Source: an uncultured Christensenella sp. (GTDB taxonomy: Bacteria; Bacillota; Clostridia; Christensenellales; UBA3700). Taken from it: a DNA stretch of 5,698 nucleotides. The position numbers and the translations under genes are program-made. Below the pieces are notes generated by a model. That model saw only the letters and a program-made list of their open reading frames with translations. It had not been told where the DNA came from and ran no database searches. Location: the NCBI GenBank assembly GCA_910584635.1, contig CAJUBA010000019.1, positions 1 through 5,698 on the forward strand, read 5' to 3'. Every line of letters begins with the position of its first letter. Within the stretch, counting starts at the first letter, position 1. Shown piece after piece: positions 1 to 5,246 of the stretch.

Positions 1-45
1 GGTACTCGCCGCCGTGTACGACAAGTAATATTCTCGGTAAAATGA
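1..45 (+). other. Possible 3' end of a neighbouring gene (junction side)
   Basis: The first 28 bases are richer in GC (16 of 28) than the DNA that follows. One plus-strand frame reads VLAAVYDK and then stops at TAA 26-28. Another stays open to TGA 43-45. Either stop lies just before a hairpin terminator at 49-78, which is the arrangement expected at the end of a gene. Phage-type integrases often insert at gene 3' ends, so this may be chromosomal flank or the junction. The fragment is too short to identify, and coding could be absent. Confidence 0.25.
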
Positions 46-48
46 TAT

Positions 49-78
49 GAAAAATGGGGTTATTTTATCCCATTTTTC
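49..78. terminator. Bidirectional intrinsic terminator after the integrase operon
   Basis: A perfect 10-bp inverted repeat (GAAAAATGGG at 49-58, CCCATTTTTC at 69-78) encloses a 10-base loop. The arms end in runs of A and T, so either strand gives a hairpin with a U-rich 3' side. It lies 73 bases beyond the integrase stop. It probably ends the minus-strand repressor-nuclease-integrase transcript and any plus-strand gene entering from the left. The short G-C core makes efficiency uncertain. Confidence 0.7.
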
Positions 79-85
79 TTTGGTT

Positions 86-114
86 TTTGTAAGATTTGTA
101 AAGATTTTGGTAAC
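86..114. repeat. Short direct repeats beside int (possible attachment or arm sites)
   Basis: TTTGTAA occurs at 86-92 and again at 95-101, followed by the looser copy TTTTGGTAAC at 105-114. The period is 9-10 bases, about one helical turn. Such short direct repeats between an integrase gene and the element end can be integrase or excisionase binding sites. The core site itself cannot be defined without the other end of the element. AT-richness makes chance similarity possible. Confidence 0.3.
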
Positions 115-150
115 GAATTAAAAAAAATAGTTGCTAAAAATGTTACTAAA

Positions 151-1308
151 TCAAATATTGATATTCAAGGCTTCGATGATTTCTTTTTGGGTATTCGGCA
201 TAAGGTGCGAATAGGTATTAAGCGTTTGCGTAATATCGCTGTGCCCGAGCCGTTGGGATACTATAAGAATATTTTGTCCTTTATTGATAAGTAGGGAAGC
301 GTGCGAGTGTCTTAGATCATGCACACGGATATGTTTTACTCCCGCTATATTTTCGTACTTTATCATATTTTCTCTAATAGCACGATCGGAGAACGGAGTA
401 TTTATTCCGAAGACAAAACTATCTAATGAAAAGCCATCGTAATTCTTGCAGTAATTAAAATAATCTTGCATTAAGGAAACAAGTTTGGTAGGCATTAAGA
501 CGTTGCGATAAGACGATTTGTTTTTCGGAGTAGTTATCTCATACGCTCCATTTATATCGCCTTGACGGTTGATAGACTTAGTTATAGATACTTCGTTTGT
601 GGTAAAGTTAATATCGTTCCAGTTTAGCGCAAGCGCTTCGCCTTTACGGCAACCAGTAAAGTAAAGGAACGAAAAGAAAGTCCGCCAGTTTATATCGTCA
701 ATAGATTTGTAGAAAGTAATAAATTCTTGCTCCGTCCAAAATAGCATTTCCTTTTTCGGGTCAGTGTTTTTGAAGTTGCCTACGCGGCTGACTACGTTTA
801 CTTCTAAGTAGTTATGTTTGACGGCATAGTTCATCATAGCCGTAAATATTTTGTAGATTTTAGACTTATATTCGTAGGATATTCCTTTTTCTATTATGTA
901 TTCTTGCCACTTTTCAATTTCAAGAACAGTTAATTTTTTCAACGGAGTATTCTCAAACATAGGCAAGACGTGAAGCCTTATAGAATTGTCTGTGCTTTTA
1001 ATTGACGCTGTTTTGTTGTGCAGTGAAACATAATGCTTATACTGCTCGTATAGTTCGCCTACGGTCATATCAGACGGCTTTTTGACAGGCTTAGCAGAAT
1101 TATCGTTGATGTATTGATAATATGCTTCTTCGGCAAGTCGCTTTGTTTTATAGCCGGATAACTTCTTTTGTACGCCGTTTATACGGAAGACAGCAAACCA
1201 ACCGGTGCGGTTAGTCTTATTTCCACATTTAGTACATAAGTCTTTCTTATCCGCCGACACATTGCGTTTGCAAACAGGGCAGTATTTCGCTTGATAGAAA
1301 CTAGCCAT
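151..1308 (-). CDS. int: Tyrosine recombinase / phage integrase with N-terminal zinc ribbon
   Basis: This 385-aa site-specific recombinase should integrate and excise the element by breaking and rejoining DNA through a covalent tyrosine link. The N-terminus has a four-cysteine motif (C10, C13, C25, C28) typical of a zinc ribbon. A probable arm-site-binding domain follows (about 35-72), then a SAM-like core-binding domain (about 80-178) and the catalytic domain (about 190-375). The catalytic residues are visible: R221 in TGCRKGEAL, a lysine at 262 or 264, H330 and R333 in HDLRHSHAS, H356 in LGHSD, and nucleophile Y366 in NTYSHL. The length is normal for Gram-positive phage and Tn916-type integrases. 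Its ATG overlaps the stop of the upstream nuclease gene by one base (TAATG), with only a weak G-run 9 bases upstream, so translation is probably coupled. It is the last gene of the repressor operon and ends 73 bases before a terminator. Confidence 0.95.
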   Translation of the reverse strand: MASFYQAKYCPVCKRNVSADKKDLCTKCGNKTNRTGWFAVFRINGVQKKLSGYKTKRLAEEAYYQYINDNSAKPVKKPSDMTVGELYEQYKHYVSLHNKTASIKSTDNSIRLHVLPMFENTPLKKLTVLEIEKWQEYIIEKGISYEYKSKIYKIFTAMMNYAVKHNYLEVNVVSRVGNFKNTDPKKEMLFWTEQEFITFYKSIDDINWRTFFSFLYFTGCRKGEALALNWNDINFTTNEVSITKSINRQGDINGAYEITTPKNKSSYRNVLMPTKLVSLMQDYFNYCKNYDGFSLDSFVFGINTPFSDRAIRENMIKYENIAGVKHIRVHDLRHSHASLLINKGQNILIVSQRLGHSDITQTLNTYSHLMPNTQKEIIEALNINI

Positions 1309-2585
1309 TAAGTATTGCCCCCAGTTTTATTATATCCTGACCGATAAGCGTCGTATTCTTCGATGAGATCGCGTTCTTTTTGATCAAGTTCGTCTTTGGT
1401 ACAACAAACTTGAACATTTACTTCAAATAGATCGTCCCTTTGGTCAACGGGCGTTGAGTAGTAGTCTTCGGCAAAAATTATGTTATTAGGAACAGTTCCA
1501 TTAAAATGTTGGCGTATGCGTTTCGTTATATCTTTTGATTGCCCAACATAGTGTTTATTATTTATTACGTTGTGAATTATGTAACATCCCATAATTTTAT
1601 TTGAACCTAGTCCGTTAAAAGATTTAAGCGGAGTAAATTTAGTAATTTCATCTATTGACGTTGGCAACGGCTTTATTGAATGTACTTTCTTTGCAAGTTC
1701 GTTATAGCCTTTTTTACGGTTAGTATCTAGTTCTTTCTCTTTGTCTTCGATATTCTTTTTATAAAGCGTTATGTTTGTATTGAGAACTTCAATTTTATCG
1801 TTATACCTTTTTATATCGGCTTTATGTTGCTCAATATTAGCAGTATATTTATTCTTTTTTATATTATATTTGTTTATACGAGAATTAGAGCGTAAATAAG
1901 AATATGCTCCCAAAGTGAAAATACTCTTAATTATTGATTTAGGAAGATTTTGGATTTTATCTAATTTCGAGTTAGTCTTAATTAGCCGATTTTCTTCTTT
2001 TTGCATAATCTTTGTACTTTTCTCGATTTGCAATTTAGTATCCTTTATCCTACTTTGACTCCTTTTTATTTCAGTGTTTTGGCTTTTAACATATATATCG
2101 CGATTTTGGATGAGTTTTTGTAGAGTATCTTTATATTCTTTAAGGTAGAGTTTATGTAAATACCACGACGGACGTAGATCGTCGTTATTAAGGGCATTGA
2201 TAATTGTAGGCGCGAATATCGCTATCAAAGAATCTCCGTTGTTTTCAAGATTTTCTAATGCCTGATTTGTGAGTTTTATTGTTTTCTTTATAGTTTTAGT
2301 TCGCGTTTTCCAATAGGAATAGACGGGATATTTAACGTAATCTCTCGTTATATACTTATCGATAGTTCTGTATTTTTGCGTTTGTAAAAATTCCAATTTT
2401 GCAATTCTAGTATCATTTGAGAAATTACAACTTTGAAGCGTAATTACCGGTTCTTCTTCTTTTTCACTATTTATATCTTCATCTTTTATAATTCTACCGT
2501 CTGACGCTATATAATAATCCCCATATCTATATCTTTCATGGTAATCTATGTCTACTTTTAACTCAAACTCTTTTGTACTATCCAT
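1308..2585 (-). CDS. Coiled-coil protein with C-terminal GIY-YIG nuclease domain
   Basis: This is a 425-aa protein of unrecognised family apart from its C-terminus. Residues about 331-422 form a GIY-YIG domain: GCYII (333-337) and YVG (346-348) replace the two name motifs, followed by the arginine/histidine stretch KRIRQH (355-360), a likely metal-binding E404 in the KERDLIEEYDA helix, and the closing GYNKTGG (417-423). These are the conserved elements of the family, so nuclease activity is plausible. Residues about 145-300 are rich in K, E, N and I and look like a long coiled coil, broken by a more hydrophobic patch at 212-232. The N-terminal 140 residues are charged and match nothing I know. 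SMC-like coiled coil plus GIY-YIG fusions occur in phages, but their roles are poorly known. The gene starts 3 nt after the repressor stop, with its GAGG ribosome site inside the repressor's last codons, and overlaps int by 1 nt. That implies expression in the lysogen. Homing, exclusion of other phages, or a role in recombination are all possible. Confidence 0.85.
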   Translation of the reverse strand: MDSTKEFELKVDIDYHERYRYGDYYIASDGRIIKDEDINSEKEEEPVITLQSCNFSNDTRIAKLEFLQTQKYRTIDKYITRDYVKYPVYSYWKTRTKTIKKTIKLTNQALENLENNGDSLIAIFAPTIINALNNDDLRPSWYLHKLYLKEYKDTLQKLIQNRDIYVKSQNTEIKRSQSRIKDTKLQIEKSTKIMQKEENRLIKTNSKLDKIQNLPKSIIKSIFTLGAYSYLRSNSRINKYNIKKNKYTANIEQHKADIKRYNDKIEVLNTNITLYKKNIEDKEKELDTNRKKGYNELAKKVHSIKPLPTSIDEITKFTPLKSFNGLGSNKIMGCYIIHNVINNKHYVGQSKDITKRIRQHFNGTVPNNIIFAEDYYSTPVDQRDDLFEVNVQVCCTKDELDQKERDLIEEYDAYRSGYNKTGGNT

Positions 2586-2588
2586 TTA

Positions 2589-3242
2589 TTACCTCACATC
2601 GCTTTGGAAAGCCACAGCCTTACCTAAAATGCGGATTTGGTCAAGTTCTTCGCCCACATAGATAAACGGCTCGTATTTAGCGTTTGCAGGTTGTAGGAGA
2701 AGTTTTTGCTTGTCAGGGTAGTAGTATACACGCTTTAACGTCGCTTCGTCCCCGATAAGCACGACAGCAATCTCGCCGTTATCAACGATTTCTTGTTTGC
2801 GTACGAAAATCAAGTCGCCATCATATATGCGAGCGTCTATCATACTGTCGCCGTGCGCTCTTAGACAAAAATCTGCTTTAAGATTAGTTCCCAGTTCGAC
2901 ATAGGATTCCTTGTCTTCATCGGCATAGACAGGCTCTCCACAGGCTACTGAACCTAGAAACGGTATTTTCTGCGTTGAGATAGGAAGTATATTATCTAAT
3001 TTGAATATATCAATATCGTCTTTACCTTTTGTAGGAGTAGATTCCCAACCCATTAAATAAGCAGGGGAGACTCCCAACGCTTTGGCAAAATCTTCAATTT
3101 TAGGTTGCGTTAATTGGTTTATTCCATTTTCAATTTTTGCAATAGAAGAACGAGAAGTGTATCCTAGCATTTTCGCTAACTTATCTTGTGATATATCTAA
3201 TTCTTCTCTCCGCATCTTTATTCTTTGTCCTAAGATACTCAT
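2589..3242 (-). CDS. CI/LexA-like phage repressor with S24 self-cleavage domain
   Basis: This 217-aa lysogeny repressor should bind operators as a dimer and be inactivated by RecA-stimulated self-cleavage on DNA damage. Residues about 4-62 form an XRE-type helix-turn-helix (ISQDKLAKMLGYTSRSSIAKIENG), ending in the common SPAYLMGW motif. The C-terminal half is a LexA-like peptidase. The scissile bond is probably C101-G102 in VACGEP, the nucleophile is S133 in GDSM, and the general base is K170 in ATLKR. All expected parts are present, so it should be functional. The frame stays open 31 codons further upstream, but that stretch is hydrophobic translation of the promoter. The ATG at 3242 has a perfect AAGGAG 6 bases upstream and is chosen. 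It is the first gene of an operon with the GIY-YIG protein and int, and faces away from the Cro-like gene. Confidence 0.93.
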   Translation of the reverse strand: MSILGQRIKMRREELDISQDKLAKMLGYTSRSSIAKIENGINQLTQPKIEDFAKALGVSPAYLMGWESTPTKGKDDIDIFKLDNILPISTQKIPFLGSVACGEPVYADEDKESYVELGTNLKADFCLRAHGDSMIDARIYDGDLIFVRKQEIVDNGEIAVVLIGDEATLKRVYYYPDKQKLLLQPANAKYEPFIYVGEELDQIRILGKAVAFQSDVR

Positions 3243-3248
3243 AACTTG

Positions 3249-3254
3249 CTCCTT
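3249..3254 (-). promoter_or_regulatory. Ribosome binding site fixing the repressor start
   Basis: AAGGAG on the minus strand, 6 bases before the ATG at 3242. It settles the start in favour of the 217-aa repressor. The longer 248-aa reading would begin at 3335, upstream of the repressor's own promoter. Confidence 0.85.
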
Positions 3255-3270
3255 AAATTCGTTTAATCTA

Positions 3271-3299
3271 ATTATATCCATATATTGAAAAAAAATCAA
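3271..3299 (-). promoter_or_regulatory. Promoter of the repressor-nuclease-integrase operon
   Basis: On the minus strand, TTGATT (3299-3294) is separated by 17 bases from a perfect TATAAT (3276-3271). Transcription should begin near 3264, giving a leader of about 22 bases that contains the AAGGAG site. The -35 box lies within a TTGA-N7-TCAA inverted repeat, so autoregulation by the repressor or control by the Cro-like protein is likely. Confidence 0.75.
3285..3299. promoter_or_regulatory. Operator-like site over the repressor promoter -35
   Basis: TTGA (3285-3288) and TCAA (3296-3299) are inverted around a seven-A centre. The TGA-N7-TCA spacing is the same as in the operator-like sites at 3365 and 3606. 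The position over the -35 box fits negative autoregulation. The A-rich background makes this the weakest of the three sites. Confidence 0.45.
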
Positions 3300-3328
3300 C
3301 AAAAATTGAAAATAATTTTGAAAAAGTG

Positions 3329-3357
3329 TTGACAATACGGAAACATAATGCTATGAT
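3329..3357 (+). promoter_or_regulatory. Early rightward promoter for the Cro-like gene
   Basis: There is a perfect TTGACA (3329-3334), a 17-base spacer and TATGAT (3352-3357), with a TG at 3349-3350 giving an extended -10. Transcription should start near 3364, at the edge of a palindromic operator. This is probably the main early promoter, silenced in the lysogen. Its quality means it would be strong when unrepressed. Confidence 0.85.
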
Positions 3358-3364
3358 TACTATG

Positions 3365-3379
3365 GTGATTATAAATCAC
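3365..3379. promoter_or_regulatory. Palindromic operator at the early promoter start site
   Basis: GTGATT (3365-3370) and AATCAC (3374-3379) are a perfect 6-bp inverted repeat around a 3-base centre. The site begins at the predicted transcription start of the rightward promoter, where a bound repressor dimer would block initiation. Fifteen bases here (3364-3378) recur exactly at 3605-3619. The most likely ligand is the S24 repressor, with the Cro-like protein as competitor. Confidence 0.7.
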
Positions 3380-3403
3380 TAAAACATATATCGGAGATGT
3401 AAA

Positions 3404-3604
3404 ATGACGGATACAAAGAAGTTAAAAGCAATTTTAGTAGAAAATGGCATGACGCAAAAGCAAATTGCAGAAAAAATCGGAATATCATCAACTAGTTTTA
3501 ATTATAAAATATCAAATAAAAGACCTTTTAATTCCGATGAAATGTTTCGGTTGTGCGATATACTTCATATTAAAGAACCACGCAATATTTTTTTTGCAAA
3601 TTAA
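3404..3604 (+). CDS. Cro-like XRE-family helix-turn-helix regulator
   Basis: This 66-aa DNA-binding protein consists almost entirely of one XRE-type domain. The recognisable helix-turn-helix spans about residues 17-36 (MTQKQIAEKIGISSTSFNYKI), followed by SNKRPFNSDEMFRLCDIL, which is typical of small phage Cro-like or antirepressor regulators. It is the first gene of the rightward early transcript, divergent from the repressor, about 40 bases after the predicted start site. GGAG lies 7 bases before its ATG. By position and size it should counter the repressor by binding the same operators. An operator copy directly follows its stop codon. The assignment to DNA-binding regulator is firm, while the Cro role is inferred from context. 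Confidence 0.88.
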   Translation: MTDTKKLKAILVENGMTQKQIAEKIGISSTSFNYKISNKRPFNSDEMFRLCDILHIKEPRNIFFAN

Positions 3605-3620
3605 GGTGATTATAAATCAA
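3605..3620. promoter_or_regulatory. Third operator copy, between cro-like gene and next gene
   Basis: GGTGATTATAAATCA at 3605-3619 is identical to 3364-3378. The inverted repeat is TTGATT/GTGATT-like, with one outer mismatch (A instead of C at 3620). It begins one base after the Cro-like stop codon and has no obvious promoter of its own, so a bound regulator could act as a roadblock or stabilise a repression loop. Its AAGGTGAT start also resembles a ribosome site, but no gene begins at a suitable distance. Confidence 0.55.
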
Positions 3621-3642
3621 CAAAGAAACAAGGAGATAAGGT

Positions 3643-3870
3643 ATGACGAAATCCGACTGGAAGATGGCGACGGGTAGAGAGCCGGAACATGTATACACGG
3701 TTATGTGTAGAAGATCCAGCGATAGACATTACTGGGAAGCAAAGTCAATGGAAACGCTGAAAGAGGCGAAAGCGTATAAAGCACGTTGCAAAAAAGAAGA
3801 CGCAAAATACCATCAGACTGGAGCGTGGAACTATCAAATAGTCGATGAAAACGGCGTAGTATGCGCGTAA
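3643..3870 (+). CDS. Small basic hypothetical protein
   Basis: This is a 75-aa protein I do not recognise. It is lysine- and arginine-rich in the middle, with a strand-like segment (about 17-34, HVYTVMCRRSSDRHYWEAKS), a long helix-like stretch (about 36-55) and a closing strand (NYQIVDENGVV, 63-73). A small alpha/beta domain is therefore likely. It has no signal peptide or membrane segment. AAGGAG lies 7 bases before the ATG. It sits in the early plus-strand run, between the third operator copy and a membrane-protein gene 11 bases downstream, so it is probably co-transcribed with the Cro-like gene. Small proteins of this kind are common in early phage regions, and the function is unknown. Confidence 0.75.
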   Translation: MTKSDWKMATGREPEHVYTVMCRRSSDRHYWEAKSMETLKEAKAYKARCKKEDAKYHQTGAWNYQIVDENGVVCA

Positions 3871-3881
3871 GGAGGTAGAAG

Positions 3882-4103
3882 ATGAACGCATTAGTAGCAG
3901 CAGTAGGAGTAGCCGCGATAACATTTATTACTTGCATGCTTACTGCCGTCTGTTGCTTATTATATGACCTTTACGGCGGTATGAAATTTGATAATATCGT
4001 GCAAAAGATTGAAAAGTTATCATTTATTGGATTTATTGCTTTTGCAATTATTCTCGGAATACTTGGAATAGCGAGCATTGTATTGTTGCTTGTTTTTCAA
4101 TAG
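3882..4103 (+). CDS. Small two-helix membrane protein
   Basis: This is a 73-aa hypothetical membrane protein. Two hydrophobic helices are clear, at about 4-28 (rich in A, V, I and C) and 47-72, joined by a short loop with mixed charges (YDLYGGMKFDNIVQKIEK). No enzymatic motif is visible. A very strong AAGGAGG site lies 6 bases before the ATG, and the gene starts 11 bases after the previous stop, so it belongs to the early operon. Its last 84 bases overlap, head to head, the end of the minus-strand gene at 4020-4535. Small inner-membrane proteins in early phage regions can act in superinfection exclusion or as holin-like pores, but nothing here decides between these. Confidence 0.72.
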   Translation: MNALVAAVGVAAITFITCMLTAVCCLLYDLYGGMKFDNIVQKIEKLSFIGFIAFAIILGILGIASIVLLLVFQ

Positions 4104-4535
4104 GATGTCGTAGCAGAAGTCTTTTCCGGGAATAGAAATAACAAGAAGCACGGGGGTACTTTCGTCGCAAATCGAATGAATATTGCACATTCCTTTGATT
4201 GTAGTTATTTGATACGGATCAATTTTAATTGGAGAAAATTGAGTTTCAATATTTAGATGAATTTCTTTTAAGAGTTCAATTTTCTTACCGCAAATAATGA
4301 GATGTAACTTAGTAATATAAAACATTCTATCTGTTTGATTTTGCAATTCTATTTCGAAGTCATCGGGATTAGATCCAAAACCAGCACGGAAGAACGTTGA
4401 AACCTTAATGCGTTTGCCCGAGATTAAGTTTCTCAAATAATTAACAAAGGCGATAAAAATGGGTACACAAGCAATTATAGCCGCAATGCTAGCAGCAAGT
4501 GAAAAACTCTTAACAACAATGTCAAAGACAGACAT
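4020..4535 (-). CDS. Membrane-anchored hypothetical protein, probable lysogen-expressed moron
   Basis: This is a 171-aa protein of unknown family. It has one strong N-terminal membrane helix (about 11-34, SLAASIAAIIACVPIFIAFV) followed by a basic stretch (RNLISGKRIK). That suggests an N-out, C-in anchor with the rest in the cytoplasm. Residues about 58-145 alternate hydrophobic and polar positions (FEIELQNQTDRMFYITKLHLIICGKK) and look like a beta-sandwich. The last 25 residues are rich in N, K and S and look disordered. The start is supported by AGGTGG a few bases upstream and by its own promoter at 4564-4592. The gene runs against all its neighbours, and its tail overlaps the preceding plus-strand gene by 84 bases. 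Independent transcription inside a repressed early operon is the hallmark of a moron, so a role in phage exclusion or host fitness is plausible but unproven. Confidence 0.75.
   Translation of the reverse strand: MSVFDIVVKSFSLAASIAAIIACVPIFIAFVNYLRNLISGKRIKVSTFFRAGFGSNPDDFEIELQNQTDRMFYITKLHLIICGKKIELLKEIHLNIETQFSPIKIDPYQITTIKGMCNIHSICDESTPVLLVISIPGKDFCYDILLKNKQQYNARYSKYSENNCKSNKSNK
4072..4097 (+). terminator. Weak possible terminator inside the membrane-protein 3' end
   Basis: CGAGCA (4072-4077) can pair with TGCTTG (4087-4092), including one G-T pair, around a 9-base loop, and five Ts follow immediately (4093-4097). This is a thin stem and lies within the coding sequence. It could partly reduce plus-strand read-through into the antisense of the minus-strand gene. 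Confidence 0.22.
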
Positions 4536-4557
4536 AAAACCACCTCATTTGTATAAT
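4529..4557 (+). promoter_or_regulatory. Possible rightward promoter for the 110-aa gene and downstream genes
   Basis: A perfect TATAAT (4552-4557) follows, after 17 bases, a partial -35 CAGACA (4529-4534; the last four bases match consensus). Transcription would start near 4564, about 48 bases before the gene at 4612. It would collide with the minus-strand promoter at 4564-4592. The -10 lies inside an inverted repeat, so the match may reflect that element instead. Confidence 0.35.
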
Positions 4558-4560
4558 GAG
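4544..4560. promoter_or_regulatory. Inverted repeat at the moron transcription start
   Basis: CTCATT (4544-4549) and AATGAG (4555-4560) form perfect 6-bp arms around a 5-base centre. The site covers the predicted start of the minus-strand gene and the -10 of the possible rightward promoter. It differs from the GTGATT operators, so it may bind another regulator, such as the small HTH protein encoded at 4969-5244, or form a weak leader hairpin. Confidence 0.45.
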
Positions 4561-4563
4561 TTA

Positions 4564-4592
4564 ATTATAACAAAGAGATAAACAAAAATCAA
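4564..4592 (-). promoter_or_regulatory. Dedicated promoter of the minus-strand membrane-protein gene
   Basis: On the minus strand, TTGATT (4592-4587), a 17-base spacer and a perfect TATAAT (4569-4564). All three match the repressor operon promoter, and both continue TATAATTA. The predicted start near 4557 leaves a leader of about 22 bases carrying the AGGTGG ribosome site. It should be active in the lysogen unless a regulator binds the inverted repeat at 4544-4560. Confidence 0.72.
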
Positions 4593-4611
4593 TCTATAAG
4601 GAGAAGCAAAA

Positions 4612-4944
4612 ATGAATCAATACAGAATTACATTTGATTTAGCAGAAAAAAATAAGTGGGGTAAAATCGAAGATCGAGAATATCCACGCGGAACAACAAT
4701 ACTTGAAGCGCCTGACGATAGAATGGCGTTTGCAATGGCAAATAAACTTTATGAGAGTTGTTCTAATTGGAGCATAAAGCCGATTGAGCCAACTTGCGAA
4801 CTTACCAAAGAACTTGCCAAAAGAGAAGCGGTTCAGGATATAAGAGTAGAGCCGCACGTTCCTATCGAGATAATGGTAGATGGAAAGACGATTAAGACAG
4901 ATATAGACGAGGGACCTTGCCACATATTTGTGGTTTATGACTAA
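4612..4944 (+). CDS. Hypothetical protein, 110 aa
   Basis: This is a soluble 110-aa protein that I do not recognise. It begins with a strand-like segment (QYRITFDLAE), has a helix-like middle (APDDRMAFAMANKLYES, about 33-49) and ends in two probable strands (PIEIMVDGKTIKT and CHIFVVYD). This suggests a small alpha/beta fold. It has no signal peptide, membrane helix or metal motif. AAGGAG lies 8 bases before the ATG, which supports the start. It is the first plus-strand gene after the inserted minus-strand moron, and could be transcribed by read-through from the early promoter or from the possible promoter at 4529-4557. A 24-base gap separates it from the next gene, consistent with an operon. 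Confidence 0.75.
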   Translation: MNQYRITFDLAEKNKWGKIEDREYPRGTTILEAPDDRMAFAMANKLYESCSNWSIKPIEPTCELTKELAKREAVQDIRVEPHVPIEIMVDGKTIKTDIDEGPCHIFVVYD

Positions 4945-4968
4945 ATAAAAACATGGGAGATTTGAAAA

Positions 4969-5244
4969 ATGACGGAGAAGATAAGCAACAAAGAAAGATT
5001 AAAGTTATTGCTTCAACCGTGGGTTAAGACGGAAGAGTTGGCTTTAATTTTGGGAGTATCGAGAGTTACAGCGTCTAAACGTGTAGCGGAGATACACCGT
5101 AAGTTAATGGCAAAGGGCAAGCACCCTATAAGGGGTTGTGTGTCGTCGAAAGAGTTGATTCAGCAACTCGAAATCGATATGGACGAGTTAATCGCAAACG
5201 TGCGTATCGAAAAAGAATTGGGACTTTATCCAGGAGAGAATTAA
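4969..5244 (+). CDS. Small helix-turn-helix protein, possible excisionase or regulator
   Basis: This is a 91-aa predicted DNA-binding protein. Residues about 17-40 (QPWVKTEELALILGVSRVTASKRVA) fit a helix-turn-helix, in which TEELALILGVS resembles the first helix and turn of MerR/excisionase-type domains. A basic segment (HRKLMAKGKHPIRG) and a SSKELIQQL helix follow. Small HTH proteins of this layout in phages and conjugative elements include excisionases that redirect the integrase, and early transcription regulators. Which applies here is not decidable from sequence. The start is supported by GGGAG 9-10 bases upstream. The gene ends 2 bases before the next start, so it is firmly in the early operon. 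Confidence 0.78.
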   Translation: MTEKISNKERLKLLLQPWVKTEELALILGVSRVTASKRVAEIHRKLMAKGKHPIRGCVSSKELIQQLEIDMDELIANVRIEKELGLYPGEN

Positions 5245-5246
5245 AT

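Noticed and set aside
1..48. tRNA 3' end as the integration target
   Set aside because: Neither strand shows a CCA end, a T-arm GTTCGA-type motif or acceptor pairing in the visible bases.
3082..3288. Plus-strand open frame opposite the repressor HTH
   Set aside because: It is antisense to a clear HTH-coding region, has no convincing ribosome site and encodes no recognisable domain.
3243..3335. Upstream in-frame extension of the repressor by 31 codons
   Set aside because: It translates the promoter and leader into a hydrophobic, F/I-rich segment with no ribosome site, whereas the ATG at 3242 has a perfect AAGGAG and begins the HTH domain as expected.
3362..3382. Mini reading frame MVIINH in the Cro-like leader, similar to VIIN coding after the Cro-like stop
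   Set aside because: The similarity is explained by the repeated palindromic operator. There is no ribosome site before the ATG, and it would sit at or before the predicted transcript start.
3465..3677. Plus-strand frame overlapping the Cro-like and next gene
   Set aside because: It is out of frame with two well-supported genes and lacks its own ribosome site. Its sequence is an AT-rich shadow.
3701..3937. Minus-strand frame opposite the 75-aa and membrane-protein genes
   Set aside because: The plus-strand genes have strong ribosome sites and sensible composition. The antisense product is an L/S/F-rich translation with no support.
4639..4923. Minus-strand frame opposite the 110-aa gene
   Set aside because: The plus-strand gene has AAGGAG at good spacing. 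The antisense frame lacks a ribosome site and has shadow-like R/F/C-rich composition.
5136..5246. Upstream extension of the acidic helical protein, overlapping the HTH gene
   Set aside because: The added 37 residues are strongly basic, unlike the acidic body, and the internal ATG at 5247 has AGGAG and starts 2 bases after the upstream stop.
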